Assembly (NCBI GenBank): GCA_947598345.1
Contig: CANQFF010000020.1
Coordinates: forward strand, 1 to 15,469
Reading direction: 5' to 3'
DNA length: 15,469 nt
Origin: an uncultured Bacilli bacterium
GTDB lineage: Bacteria; Bacillota_I; Bacilli_A; RF39; UBA660
The notes beneath the pieces were generated by a model. The model worked only from the letters and a program-made list of their open reading frames with translations, did not search any database and had not been told where the DNA came from. The first letter of the stretch is position 1, and the number at the start of each line of letters is the position of its first letter. The translations under genes and the position numbers were made by a program. Shown piece after piece: positions 6,152 to 13,909 of this stretch.

Positions 6152-7273
6152 ATGAATAAAAACATTGATAAAGATAGTTTAAATGAGGTTATAGGCATAT
6201 CTAAAAAAATTTTAAAATTGTTTTATTTACTTTTATTAGTAGTCGGTGCTTATTTAATATTGATAATATGTAAAGAATTACATATTTTAAATATCGTATT
6301 AAGTATTATTAAGATACTTACTCCATTATTTATTGGAATAGTAATAGCCTGGCTTTTAAATCCATTTGTAAAGTGGTTAGGTACTAAAAAAGTTAGAAGA
6401 GGTATTGCATGTATATTTTCATATGTTATTCTTATAGGGTGTATTATACTTTTGGTTCAAGCGATAATACCACTTTTATATAATCAAACAATAGAATTAG
6501 TATCTAATTTTCCAAATATTTTTTCTAATTTAAAAGAGTGGACAATTAATTTTTTTAGTAATTTTAATTCAACAACACTAGATATGGAATCTGTTCAAAA
6601 AAATATATTTATGAGATTAGATGAATTTTCTAGTAATTTAGCTACTTCATTACCTACAATGATAATAAATGGTGGTACGGCTTTAATATCATCTATTGGA
6701 TCGTTTTTGATAGGATTAGTAATAGGATTTTTCTTATTACTAAGTTGTAATAATATAGGAAATACACTATTAGAGATGATTCCTAAAAAATTAAGAAAAG
6801 GGACTAATGAATTATGCAAGAATATTAATCAATCACTTAGAAATTATGTTACTGGAGCTATGGTAGATGCATTTATAGTATTTGTAGTTTCCTCTATTGT
6901 ATTTGCAATTATAGGCCTAAAAGCTCCTGTATTATTTGGACTATTTTGTGGACTTATGAATGTAATACCATATGCTGGTCCATATATCGGTGGATGCCCA
7001 GCTGTAATCGTAGGATTTTCGCAAGGTACTGGAATAGGTATTGCTATTTTGATAGCTATAGTAATTATTCAATGTATAGAAGGAAATTTATTACAAGCAT
7101 TCATAATGAGTAAGACAACAAAATTAAATCCTGTAACAATTATAATAGGTTTATTAATATTTGGTCATTTCTTTGGAATAGTTGGTATGCTTTTATCTAC
7201 TCCTATAATTGGAGTATTAAAAGTAGTAATTAAATATTTTGATGATAAATATGATTTATTAAGTTTTAAGTAG
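6152..7273 (+). CDS. AI-2E family transporter (PerM-like membrane protein)
   Basis: A 373-aa integral membrane protein. It has about eight hydrophobic segments: two near the N-terminus (LFYLLLLVVGAYLILIICKE and ILTPLFIGIVIAWLLNPFV), one at FSYVILIGCIILLVQAIIPL, a soluble helical part at about 110-170, then IGSFLIGLVIGFFLLL and four closely spaced C-terminal segments, including the family hallmark NVIPYAGPYIGGCPAVIVGF and NPVTIIIGLLIFGHFFGIVGMLLSTPIIGVLKV. The AI-2E/UPF0118 family contains proposed autoinducer-2 exporters and Na+/H+ antiporters; the substrate here is not predictable. ATG 6152 is preferred to an in-frame TTG at 6140, which lies on the -10/SD region. It heads a run of closely spaced genes through alaS. 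TAG 7271-7273 overlaps the next gene's AGGAG. Confidence 0.92.
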   Translation: MNKNIDKDSLNEVIGISKKILKLFYLLLLVVGAYLILIICKELHILNIVLSIIKILTPLFIGIVIAWLLNPFVKWLGTKKVRRGIACIFSYVILIGCIILLVQAIIPLLYNQTIELVSNFPNIFSNLKEWTINFFSNFNSTTLDMESVQKNIFMRLDEFSSNLATSLPTMIINGGTALISSIGSFLIGLVIGFFLLLSCNNIGNTLLEMIPKKLRKGTNELCKNINQSLRNYVTGAMVDAFIVFVVSSIVFAIIGLKAPVLFGLFCGLMNVIPYAGPYIGGCPAVIVGFSQGTGIGIAILIAIVIIQCIEGNLLQAFIMSKTTKLNPVTIIIGLLIFGHFFGIVGMLLSTPIIGVLKVVIKYFDDKYDLLSFK

Positions 7274-7281
7274 GAGAATAT

Positions 7282-7827
7282 ATGGAATTTACAAAACGAG
7301 AAGTAAAATTATTTATATTATCTGGTAAAGCTAGAAGTGGTAAAAGTGAAGTTGCTAATATAATTGAAAAATATTATAAAAATAAAAAAACTATTACTAT
7401 TTCGTTTGGATATTATATAAAAGATTATGCTAAAAGAATAAGTAATTGGGATGGTAGGGAAGAAACTAAGCCAAGAGAACTATTACAACAATTAGGTATA
7501 GAACTTATTAAAAATAGAATTGATAATAGATTATTTATAAATAGAATTATAGAGGATATTGAAGTTTTTTCTTATTTTTATGATATAATAATCGTTAATG
7601 ATGCAAGATTACTAGATGAAATTGAAGCATTAAAATCAAAATATAAAAATGCTATTAGTATTAGAATAATTAGGCATAATTACGATGATAAATTAACTGA
7701 AAATCAAAAAAATCATATAACAGAAATAGATCTTGATAATTATAATGACTTTGATTTTGTAATTAATAATTATAACAACAAGATAAAACTAGAGGAAGAT
7801 GTAAAAAAATTATTAGAAGAGGTGTAG
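7282..7827 (+). CDS. P-loop nucleoside/deoxynucleoside monophosphate kinase-like protein
   Basis: A 181-aa soluble protein with a Walker A motif GKARSGKS (residues 15-22) following a beta strand (KLFILS). FGYYIKDYAKRI follows in the position of a lid/NMP segment. A conserved-looking PRELLQQLGIELI segment comes next, then a strand IIIVNDARLLDEIEAL (Walker B-like Asp, DxR motif) and a RIIRHNYDDKLTENQKNHITEIDLDNY region with charged residues suited to phosphate binding. The pattern resembles the deoxynucleotide monophosphate kinase/dephospho-CoA kinase branch of P-loop kinases. A location directly before cmk supports a nucleotide-metabolism role. AGGAG (7272-7276) precedes ATG 7282 by 5 bases, and the stop is one base before cmk. 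The substrate is not established. Confidence 0.75.
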   Translation: MEFTKREVKLFILSGKARSGKSEVANIIEKYYKNKKTITISFGYYIKDYAKRISNWDGREETKPRELLQQLGIELIKNRIDNRLFINRIIEDIEVFSYFYDIIIVNDARLLDEIEALKSKYKNAISIRIIRHNYDDKLTENQKNHITEIDLDNYNDFDFVINNYNNKIKLEEDVKKLLEEV

Positions 7828-7828
7828 T

Positions 7829-8479
7829 ATGGGGAAAGTAATCGCAATAGATGGACCAGCTGGTAGTGGAAAAGGAACTGTTGCAAAAATACTTGCTAAA
7901 GATTGTAATTTAATGTATATAGATACTGGTGCAATGTATAGAGCAATTGCGTATTTAACACTTAAGAATAACATTGACATAACTGATGAAGAAAATATAG
8001 TAAAATTAGCTAATAATTCAAAAATAGAATTTAAGGATGAAAAAATATATTTAAATGATCAAGATGTTAGTTCTGAAATAAGAACTATGGAAGTATCAAA
8101 AGTTGTTTCGCCAATTTCTAGTATAGTGAAATTAAGGGAAATATTAGTTGATATGCAAAGAAAACTAGCAGGAAATAACGATGTTATTATGGAAGGAAGA
8201 GATATAACAACAGTTGTGTTTCCTAATGCAGAATACAAATTTTATTTAGATGCTACCTTAGAAGAAAGGGCAAAAAGAAGATATAAAGAAAATATGGAAA
8301 AAGGTATAAATTCAAATTACGATGAAGTACTAGAAAATATAAAAAAGAGAGATTATAATGATATGCATAAAGAAGTTGGTTCTTTAATTAAAACAGATGA
8401 TGCAGTTTATATAGATTCAACTAATATGTCTATTGATGAGGTAGTAAATAAAATAAAAAGCATAATAGAGGTGAAATAA
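7829..8479 (+). CDS. cmk: Cytidylate kinase
   Basis: A 216-aa enzyme, normal for the short bacterial type, phosphorylating CMP and dCMP with ATP. Motifs: IAIDGPAGSGKGTVAK with the P-loop at about residues 8-16; the CMP-binding YIDTGAMYRAIAYL at about 30-43; VIMEGRDITTVVFPNAEYKFYLDAT with the GRD core at about 129-131; and RAKRRY plus RDYNDMHKEVGSLIKTDDAVYIDS for the lid and C-terminal region. GAGGTG overlaps the stop of the preceding kinase-like gene, and the stop TAA shares its last base with the ATG of alaS (TAATG), so the three genes are translationally coupled. Confidence 0.97.
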   Translation: MGKVIAIDGPAGSGKGTVAKILAKDCNLMYIDTGAMYRAIAYLTLKNNIDITDEENIVKLANNSKIEFKDEKIYLNDQDVSSEIRTMEVSKVVSPISSIVKLREILVDMQRKLAGNNDVIMEGRDITTVVFPNAEYKFYLDATLEERAKRRYKENMEKGINSNYDEVLENIKKRDYNDMHKEVGSLIKTDDAVYIDSTNMSIDEVVNKIKSIIEVK

Positions 8480-10227
8480 TGAATTTAAAAGATTTATATA
8501 TTGACTTTTTTGTAAGTAAAGGTCATAAGCAAATTCCAAGTGCTCCTGTAGTTCCAGAAAATGATCCTAGTGTCCTTTTTAATACTGCGGGTATGCAACC
8601 ACTTGTACCATATTTGATGGGACAACCTCACCCTTATGGAAAAAGATTATGCGATTATCAAAAATGTATTAGAACTAATGATTTAGATTCTGTTGGTGAT
8701 GCAACACATCATACTTTTTTTGAAATGTTAGGTAATTGGAGTTTAGGAGATTATTTTAAAGATGAGAGTATTAGTTGGAGTTTTGAATTTTTAACGAAAT
8801 GTCTTAATATTCCAGTAGAAAAACTTGCTGTTACTGTTTTTGCAGGCAACGACGATATTCCATTTGATGAAGTTAGTTATAATAAATGGATTAGCTTAGG
8901 TATTAAAAAAGATAAAATTATCAAAACTTCAGAAGATAATTTTTGGATTGCTGGTGAAAGTGGTCCTTGTGGATCAGATACAGAAATTTTTTATTTCAGA
9001 AGTGACGATGAAGTTCCTTTAAAGTTTGATCAAAATGATGAAAGATGGGTAGAAATATGGAATAATGTCTTTATGGAATATTATAAAGATAAAAACGGCG
9101 TGATAACTGAACTTCCAAATAAAAATGTAGATACTGGAATGGGAGTTGAAAGAGTTACTTCTATACTTGAAGGTGTTAATGATAATTATGAATCAAGTAT
9201 ATGGAAAGATGTTATATCATTGATTTGTGAAATATCTGGTATTAAATATGATGATAATAAAAAAAGTATGAGAATTATTGCAGATCACATAAGAACAGCC
9301 GTATTTATTTCTGCTGATAATGCTGGTATCAAACCATCTAATACAGATCAAGGATATATACTTAGAAGAATTATACGAAGAGCTATAAGACATGCTTTTC
9401 GCTTAAATATTGATGTAAATAGTGATTGGATTGAAAGAATAGCTAAATTGATTATCAATAAATATAAAAAATATTATAAAGAATTAGAGACAAATGAAGA
9501 AGTTGTATATGAAGTATTAAGAAATGAAAAAATTAAGTTTAGTAAAACCTTAGCAAAAGGTATTAAAGAATTTGAAAAAATGGTATTAAATTTAAAAGAA
9601 GAATATTTAAATAAAGATTTAGCTTTTAAATTATATGATACATATGGTTTTCCAATTGAACTTACTGAAGAATTAGCTAATGAAAAAAATATCAAAGTCG
9701 ATATAGAAGGATTTAAAGAAAAATTCAAACAACATCAAGAATTATCTAGAACTTCTTCACAAGGTAAATTTAAAGGTGGATTATCTGGAAATAGTGAAAT
9801 AGAAACAAGATATCACACAGCTACTCATTTACTTAATGCTGCCTTGAAACAAGTTATTGGACCAGATGTTCATCAAAAAGGTAGTAATATAACACAAGAG
9901 AGAATGAGATTTGATTTTTCTTGTGATCATAAATTAACTGAAGAGGAAAAAAATAAAGTTGAAAATTTAGTAAATACTTGGATCAGTGATAGCATAGATG
10001 TAAAATGTACTGAAATGAAAAAAGAGGATGCTGTAAAGTCAGGTGCTGAGTGCATGTTTATTGAAAAATATCCAGATATAGTTACTGTATATTCAATTGG
10101 CAACATATCAAAAGAATTATGTGGTGGGCCACATGTTAAAAATACTAGTGAAATAGGTAGTTTTAAAATTTTAAAGGAAGAAGCAAGTAGTGCTGGAGTA
10201 AGAAGAATAAAGGCTATAATTATGTAA
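8479..10227 (+). CDS. alaS: Alanyl-tRNA synthetase, short form lacking C-Ala
   Basis: A 582-aa enzyme, against about 875 aa for typical bacterial AlaRS. The class II aminoacylation domain is complete at the N-terminus: NTAGMQPLVPYLMGQPHP, RTNDLDSVG..HHTFFEMLGNWS, GPCGSDTEIFY and NVDTGMGVERV. The tRNA-recognition helical part (IADHIRTAVF..., GYILRRIIRRAIRHA) is also present. The editing domain keeps all zinc ligands: H446-x3-H450 (HTATH) and C548-GGP-H552. From DTYGFP (D387) to H446 is only 59 residues, so the middle beta-barrel insertion is missing. The protein ends with GVRRIKAIIM, where usual enzymes continue into the DHHA1/C-Ala region. A terminator is formed by its last codons, so it is not a broken gene. 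It should charge and proofread tRNA-Ala without the C-Ala dimerisation region. It is last in the permease-kinase-cmk-alaS unit. Confidence 0.95.
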   Translation: MNLKDLYIDFFVSKGHKQIPSAPVVPENDPSVLFNTAGMQPLVPYLMGQPHPYGKRLCDYQKCIRTNDLDSVGDATHHTFFEMLGNWSLGDYFKDESISWSFEFLTKCLNIPVEKLAVTVFAGNDDIPFDEVSYNKWISLGIKKDKIIKTSEDNFWIAGESGPCGSDTEIFYFRSDDEVPLKFDQNDERWVEIWNNVFMEYYKDKNGVITELPNKNVDTGMGVERVTSILEGVNDNYESSIWKDVISLICEISGIKYDDNKKSMRIIADHIRTAVFISADNAGIKPSNTDQGYILRRIIRRAIRHAFRLNIDVNSDWIERIAKLIINKYKKYYKELETNEEVVYEVLRNEKIKFSKTLAKGIKEFEKMVLNLKEEYLNKDLAFKLYDTYGFPIELTEELANEKNIKVDIEGFKEKFKQHQELSRTSSQGKFKGGLSGNSEIETRYHTATHLLNAALKQVIGPDVHQKGSNITQERMRFDFSCDHKLTEEEKNKVENLVNTWISDSIDVKCTEMKKEDAVKSGAECMFIEKYPDIVTVYSIGNISKELCGGPHVKNTSEIGSFKILKEEASSAGVRRIKAIIM

Positions 10228-10238
10228 AAGCCTTTTTT
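10209..10238 (+). terminator. Terminator built into the end of alaS
   Basis: AAAGGCT (10209-10215) pairs with AGCCTTT (10229-10235) over a 13-base loop, with TTT following. The left arm and loop are coding (the last six codons), and the stop codon 10225-10227 is in the loop. Confidence 0.85.
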
Positions 10239-10274
10239 ATTTTGATGTAATATATTTCAATTTAATAAAATATA

Positions 10275-10298
10275 TGCTATAATTTAATGGGAAGTGAT
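10275..10298 (+). promoter_or_regulatory. Extended -10 promoter and SD of the thioredoxin-like gene
   Basis: TGCTATAAT (10275-10283) is a perfect extended -10 element. TTTCAA (10255-10260), 17 bases upstream, is a weak -35. The predicted start (about 10290) coincides with the ribosome site GGGAAGTGAT (10289-10298), giving a leader of about 12 nt before ATG 10302. Confidence 0.65.
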
Positions 10299-10301
10299 TG
10301 T

Positions 10302-11030
10302 ATGAAGTTTCAAAAAATATATTATATATTAATACCAATTTTATGTGCTTTATTAGCTGCTGTTTCTTATTATAAAATAATTAATAATAATAAAGAAAGT
10401 GATGCTATAAAATTTAAAAATGAGTATGAAGAATTAAATAATAAAAAAGCAAATTCAAGTAATCAATATAAAAATATAAAAATTGATAAAGAAAATCCTG
10501 TTAAATATTCAAATTATGATGAAATTATAGATGTTATAAATAATAAAACTGGAGTTATATATTTGGGATTTCCTGAATGCCCTTGGTGTAGGACTGCATT
10601 ACCTGTACTTTTAGATGTATTAAGTGATAATGATGTTGGAACATTATATTATTTAAACATAAAATCTGAAAGAGATTCTTATGTAGTTCAAGATGGTGAA
10701 ATTACCTATGAATTAGATAATGATAATAATCCTATTAAAGGTTCTGAAGGTTATTTTAAATTACTAGATGCACTAGATGAATACTTAACAGATTATACTT
10801 TAGAAGTAGATGGTAAAATTTATGAAGTAGGCGAAAAAAGATTATACGCACCAAGTGTAATATTTGTAAGAAATGGCGAAGTACTAGGTATTCAAGTTTC
10901 TACTGTTGAAAGCCAAAAAAGTGGATATGATGAATTAACTGATGAAGAGTATGAGGAGCTATATTCAATTTATGAAGATTATATTTTAGATATGTATAGC
11001 TCTACTTGCTCTACAGATTCTTCTTGTTAA
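10302..11030 (+). CDS. Membrane-anchored thioredoxin-like protein
   Basis: A 242-aa protein with one N-terminal membrane anchor (YYILIPILCALLAAVSYYKII, about residues 6-26), then a Lys/Asn-rich spacer, then a thioredoxin-fold domain. Its active site C93-P-W-C96 follows the strand GVIYLGFPE. A cis-Pro-like APSVIFVRNGEVLG segment comes at about 182-195. An insertion with acidic residues separates the two halves. The last seven residues contain two more cysteines (C236 and the terminal C242). Orientation is presumably N-in, catalytic domain outside, so a role in extracytoplasmic disulfide chemistry is likely. ATG 10302 is chosen over the in-frame ATG 10287, which overlaps the promoter and has no ribosome site. 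Its TAA sits in the left arm of a terminator. Confidence 0.85.
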   Translation: MKFQKIYYILIPILCALLAAVSYYKIINNNKESDAIKFKNEYEELNNKKANSSNQYKNIKIDKENPVKYSNYDEIIDVINNKTGVIYLGFPECPWCRTALPVLLDVLSDNDVGTLYYLNIKSERDSYVVQDGEITYELDNDNNPIKGSEGYFKLLDALDEYLTDYTLEVDGKIYEVGEKRLYAPSVIFVRNGEVLGIQVSTVESQKSGYDELTDEEYEELYSIYEDYILDMYSSTCSTDSSC

Positions 11031-11051
11031 AAGCACTCTTTAGTGCTTTTT
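11029..11051 (+). terminator. Terminator after the thioredoxin-like gene
   Basis: AAAAGCACT (11029-11037) pairs exactly with AGTGCTTTT (11042-11050) over a 4-base loop and runs into T (11051). The stem begins in the TAA stop codon. It ends only 8 bases before the queH start codon, so it also covers the space where a queH leader would be. Confidence 0.85.
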
Positions 11052-11059
11052 GGAATGCA

Positions 11060-11686
11060 ATGAACTATCAATTAATTTTAGACAAAGCTTTAGAAAATAT
11101 AAAAAAATTATCTAATCCACCAAAATTACTATTACATGCTTGTTGTGCTCCTTGCAGTACTTATGTTCTTGAATATTTAAGTGAATACTTTGAAATAACT
11201 ATTTATTATTATAATCCAAATATTTATCCAGAAGAAGAATATAAAAGAAGACTAAATGAACTTAAAAATTTTTTAAAAATATATAATTCTAAAAACAAAA
11301 TATATTTGGTTGAAACTAATTATAATACATTAGAATATTATGAATCTATTAAAGGGTTAGAAACATTAGGAGAAAGAAGTAAAAGGTGCTATAATTGTTA
11401 TCAATTTAGAATGAATAAAGCTATGAAATATGCTAAGGAAAATAATTTTGATTATTTTACGACTACACTTTCTATTAGCCCATATAAAATTTCAGATTGG
11501 ATTAATGAAATAGGTTCTTTACTAGAAAAAAAATATGGTATTAAATATTTATATTCTGACTTCAAAAAAAGAAATGGTTATAAAAGATCATTGGAATTAT
11601 CAAAAGAATTTAATTTATATAGACAATTATATTGCGGATGTGTTTATTCAAAAAATGATAGAGAAAAAATTAATGTTGATAAATGA
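11060..11686 (+). CDS. queH: Epoxyqueuosine reductase QueH
   Basis: A 208-aa enzyme that makes the last step of queuosine synthesis in the wobble base of certain tRNAs (reduction of epoxyqueuosine). The family signature is complete: H26-ACCAPC32-S, with vicinal Cys pair C28/C29 and C32; NIYPEEEYKRR; the C110-YNC113-YQFRM pair; TTTLSISPYK; and the C-terminal Y-C192-G-C194. These cysteines bind the Fe-S/metal sites described for QueH. It is the non-B12 alternative to QueG. ATG 11060 follows only a weak TGGA (11051-11054) and is preceded by a terminator. No other queuosine gene is in the window. The sigma-factor gene follows after 25 bases. Confidence 0.95.
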   Translation: MNYQLILDKALENIKKLSNPPKLLLHACCAPCSTYVLEYLSEYFEITIYYYNPNIYPEEEYKRRLNELKNFLKIYNSKNKIYLVETNYNTLEYYESIKGLETLGERSKRCYNCYQFRMNKAMKYAKENNFDYFTTTLSISPYKISDWINEIGSLLEKKYGIKYLYSDFKKRNGYKRSLELSKEFNLYRQLYCGCVYSKNDREKINVDK

Positions 11687-11711
11687 TTTATTTATAAAGG
11701 GGGAAAATAAT

Positions 11712-13205
11712 ATGCAATCAACTGAAAATTTATTAAATCAGGTATACATAGATGAAATATATAAAAAATTTATATATGCATTTGAAAATGAACAAGAATT
11801 TAAGGATTTAATATTACCTATTATTGAAGATTATTTAGAAAAAGCTAGTAAAACAAATAAAAAAATTTCTAAATATGAACTTAAAAAATATATTGAAAAT
11901 TATATTAAAGAATATATAATAAAAATGTCAAATGATGATTCTTTTAAATCATTATTTATTAAAAGATATATTGATAATCAAATATCTGTTGACGATTTAT
12001 ACGAAAATAATTTAAAAACTTTAAATAGCTTTGTTAATTTTTTAAAGTTAATTAAATACAGCGGTTCTTTTGATGATTATATAGAGATGTTACAAGATAG
12101 TCAAGAATTAAATTCTATAGTAAATAATATTGTTAATTATAACATTGAATTAATAAAAAGTAACATGATTGAAAAAATAAATAGTGATGATATTTTTATT
12201 TCAATAATTGAAGCTTATTGTAGTTTGAATAAATTTGATTTGGATATAGAAGAAAATCAAAAAGATTTAATACAATTAATAATAGATAATGATAAATTAT
12301 ATGATTTGGGAACAGATAGTTTGAAATGGTATACTAATCAAATAAATGAGCCTTTATTAACTTATGAAGAAGAAAGAAAACTTTTTTTAAGAGTTGCTGA
12401 TGGTGATAAAAAAGCTAGAGATGAAATTATAGTTAGAAATTTGAAATTAGTTTTGAATATAGCTAGAAAATATAAAGGCAACGGAATGGATTATTTAGAT
12501 ATTATTCAGTATGGTAACATAGGATTAATTCAAGCTGTAGACAATTTTGATGTCTCTTTGGGATATAAATTTTCTTCATATGCAACTTGTATAATTAGAA
12601 GATATATTTATATTGGAATCATAGAAGGTGGTAGAAATATAAAGCTACCATATAGTGTTAAGTGCGATGTAATAAAGTATAGAAAATGTTTTGAAGATTT
12701 AGAATTAAAATTTGGAAGAACTCCTACCATAGAAGAAATAGCTGATAAATTAAATATTTCATTAAAAAGGGCAATTCAATTAGATAAATTACAATACGAT
12801 ACAATAAGTTTTTATAAAAAGCAGGATGAAGATGAAGAAGTTGATTTAAATGATGTTTTATCTAATGATGAAGATCAAGAACTATTATTAAAAGATACAA
12901 TTTTGGATGAATTAAATAAAAAAATTATTGAATTGATAAATAATTCTAATTTAACCGAAAATGAGAAATATGTAATATTTCATAGGTATAAATTAGCAGG
13001 AGCTAAATTTGAAACTTATAAAGCTATAGGGGCAGAACTAAATATTTCTAAACAAAGAATAAAACAAATAGAAATCACCGCATTTAAAAAAATTAGAAGT
13101 AATCCTAAATTAAGAGAATTTTTAGTTTACTCAGAACAACCTTCTAAAGCTGAAGAGTTTATTAAAACTTTTGAAAAAAGTAGAAAAAGAATAAATAAAG
13201 TATAA
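11712..13205 (+). CDS. Divergent sigma-70 family RNA polymerase sigma factor
   Basis: A 497-aa protein. Residues 1 to about 200 are a Lys/Asn/Glu-rich helical region with no match I recognise. From about 205 the sigma-70 core follows: region 1.2/2.1 (EEERKLFLRVADGDKKARDEIIVRNLKLVLNIARKYKG), the core-binding segment YLDIIQYGNIGLIQAVDNFD, regions 2.3-2.4 (YKFSSYATCIIRRYIYIGIIEGGRN), region 3 (GRTPTIEEIADKLNISLKRA) and region 4.2 HTH (TYKAIGAELNISKQRIKQIE, from about 435). In housekeeping factors the promoter-melting pair after YAT is Trp-Trp followed by IRQA; here it is C293-I294 and IRRY. It is therefore probably an alternative factor or a strongly diverged primary one. AAAGGGGG lies 8 bases before ATG 11712. 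It lies between queH and tcdA. Confidence 0.88.
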   Translation: MQSTENLLNQVYIDEIYKKFIYAFENEQEFKDLILPIIEDYLEKASKTNKKISKYELKKYIENYIKEYIIKMSNDDSFKSLFIKRYIDNQISVDDLYENNLKTLNSFVNFLKLIKYSGSFDDYIEMLQDSQELNSIVNNIVNYNIELIKSNMIEKINSDDIFISIIEAYCSLNKFDLDIEENQKDLIQLIIDNDKLYDLGTDSLKWYTNQINEPLLTYEEERKLFLRVADGDKKARDEIIVRNLKLVLNIARKYKGNGMDYLDIIQYGNIGLIQAVDNFDVSLGYKFSSYATCIIRRYIYIGIIEGGRNIKLPYSVKCDVIKYRKCFEDLELKFGRTPTIEEIADKLNISLKRAIQLDKLQYDTISFYKKQDEDEEVDLNDVLSNDEDQELLLKDTILDELNKKIIELINNSNLTENEKYVIFHRYKLAGAKFETYKAIGAELNISKQRIKQIEITAFKKIRSNPKLREFLVYSEQPSKAEEFIKTFEKSRKRINKV

Positions 13206-13219
13206 TTTTAGGTGATACA

Positions 13220-13909
13220 ATGGATCAATTTAAAAGATTAGAATTGTTAATAGGTAATAAGTTGGATTTAATTAAAACCAAAAAAGTATTAATAATAGGT
13301 CTTGGTGGTGTAGGAAGTTACGCTGTTGAAGCATTAGTTAGAAGTGGAATAGAAAATTTTATAATAGTTGATAATGATAAAATATCCATTTCCAATTTAA
13401 ATAGACAACTTATGACATATCATAATAATATTGGTTGTTATAAAACAGATGAAATAGAAAAAAGAATACTTAGTATTAACCCAAGCTCTAAAGTTACAAA
13501 TATAAAATCATTTATAACTTTAGAAAATATAAATTCATTGTTTGATACAGATATTGATTATATCATAGATGCTTGTGATACGATAAATATAAAACTAGAA
13601 CTTATTAGAATTTCTAAAAGAAAAAACATTAAATTAATATCTTCAATGGGTACTGGAAATAAAATGGATCCTACTAAATTAAAAATAACTGATGTTAGAA
13701 AAACTAGCTATGATCCGATTGCTAAAATAGTAAGAAAAATGGTAAGAGATGAAAAAATTAAAGGAAAAGTAATGGTTGTTTGTAGCGATGAAATTAGTAG
13801 AGTTAAAGTTACAAAAGAGATTCCATCAAACTCTTTTGTACCAGCAACAGCTGGATTACTTTGTGCTAGTTTTATAATTAATGATATAGTAGGTGATAAA
13901 AATGTTTAA
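13220..13909 (+). CDS. tcdA: tRNA threonylcarbamoyladenosine dehydratase (TcdA/CsdL, ThiF/E1-like)
   Basis: A 229-aa ATP-dependent E1-like protein that cyclises t6A37 in tRNA to ct6A. It shows a nucleotide-binding G27-LGGVGS-Y motif after strand KVLIIG, the acidic VDNDKISISNLNRQL block (about 50-64), D-ACDTINIKLELI (about 117-129), and SSMGTGNKMDPTKLKITDVRKTSYDPIAKIVRKMVRDE, which is diagnostic for this branch over ThiF or MoeB. The CxxC zinc pairs of MoeB/ThiF are absent. AGGTGAT (13210-13216) precedes ATG 13220. The gene ends 8 bases inside the next one. Together with queH it places two tRNA-modification genes around the sigma-factor gene. Confidence 0.93.
   Translation: MDQFKRLELLIGNKLDLIKTKKVLIIGLGGVGSYAVEALVRSGIENFIIVDNDKISISNLNRQLMTYHNNIGCYKTDEIEKRILSINPSSKVTNIKSFITLENINSLFDTDIDYIIDACDTINIKLELIRISKRKNIKLISSMGTGNKMDPTKLKITDVRKTSYDPIAKIVRKMVRDEKIKGKVMVVCSDEISRVKVTKEIPSNSFVPATAGLLCASFIINDIVGDKNV

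Noticed and set aside
8479..10227. alaS as a frameshifted or truncated full-length gene
   Set aside because: No AlaRS-like coding follows in any frame, and a terminator includes the last codons.
13201..13216. TATAAT at the end of the sigma gene as tcdA promoter
   Set aside because: It is formed by the final Val codon and stop, and a start 7 bases downstream would fall inside the tcdA ribosome site. Probably coincidence or co-transcription from upstream.
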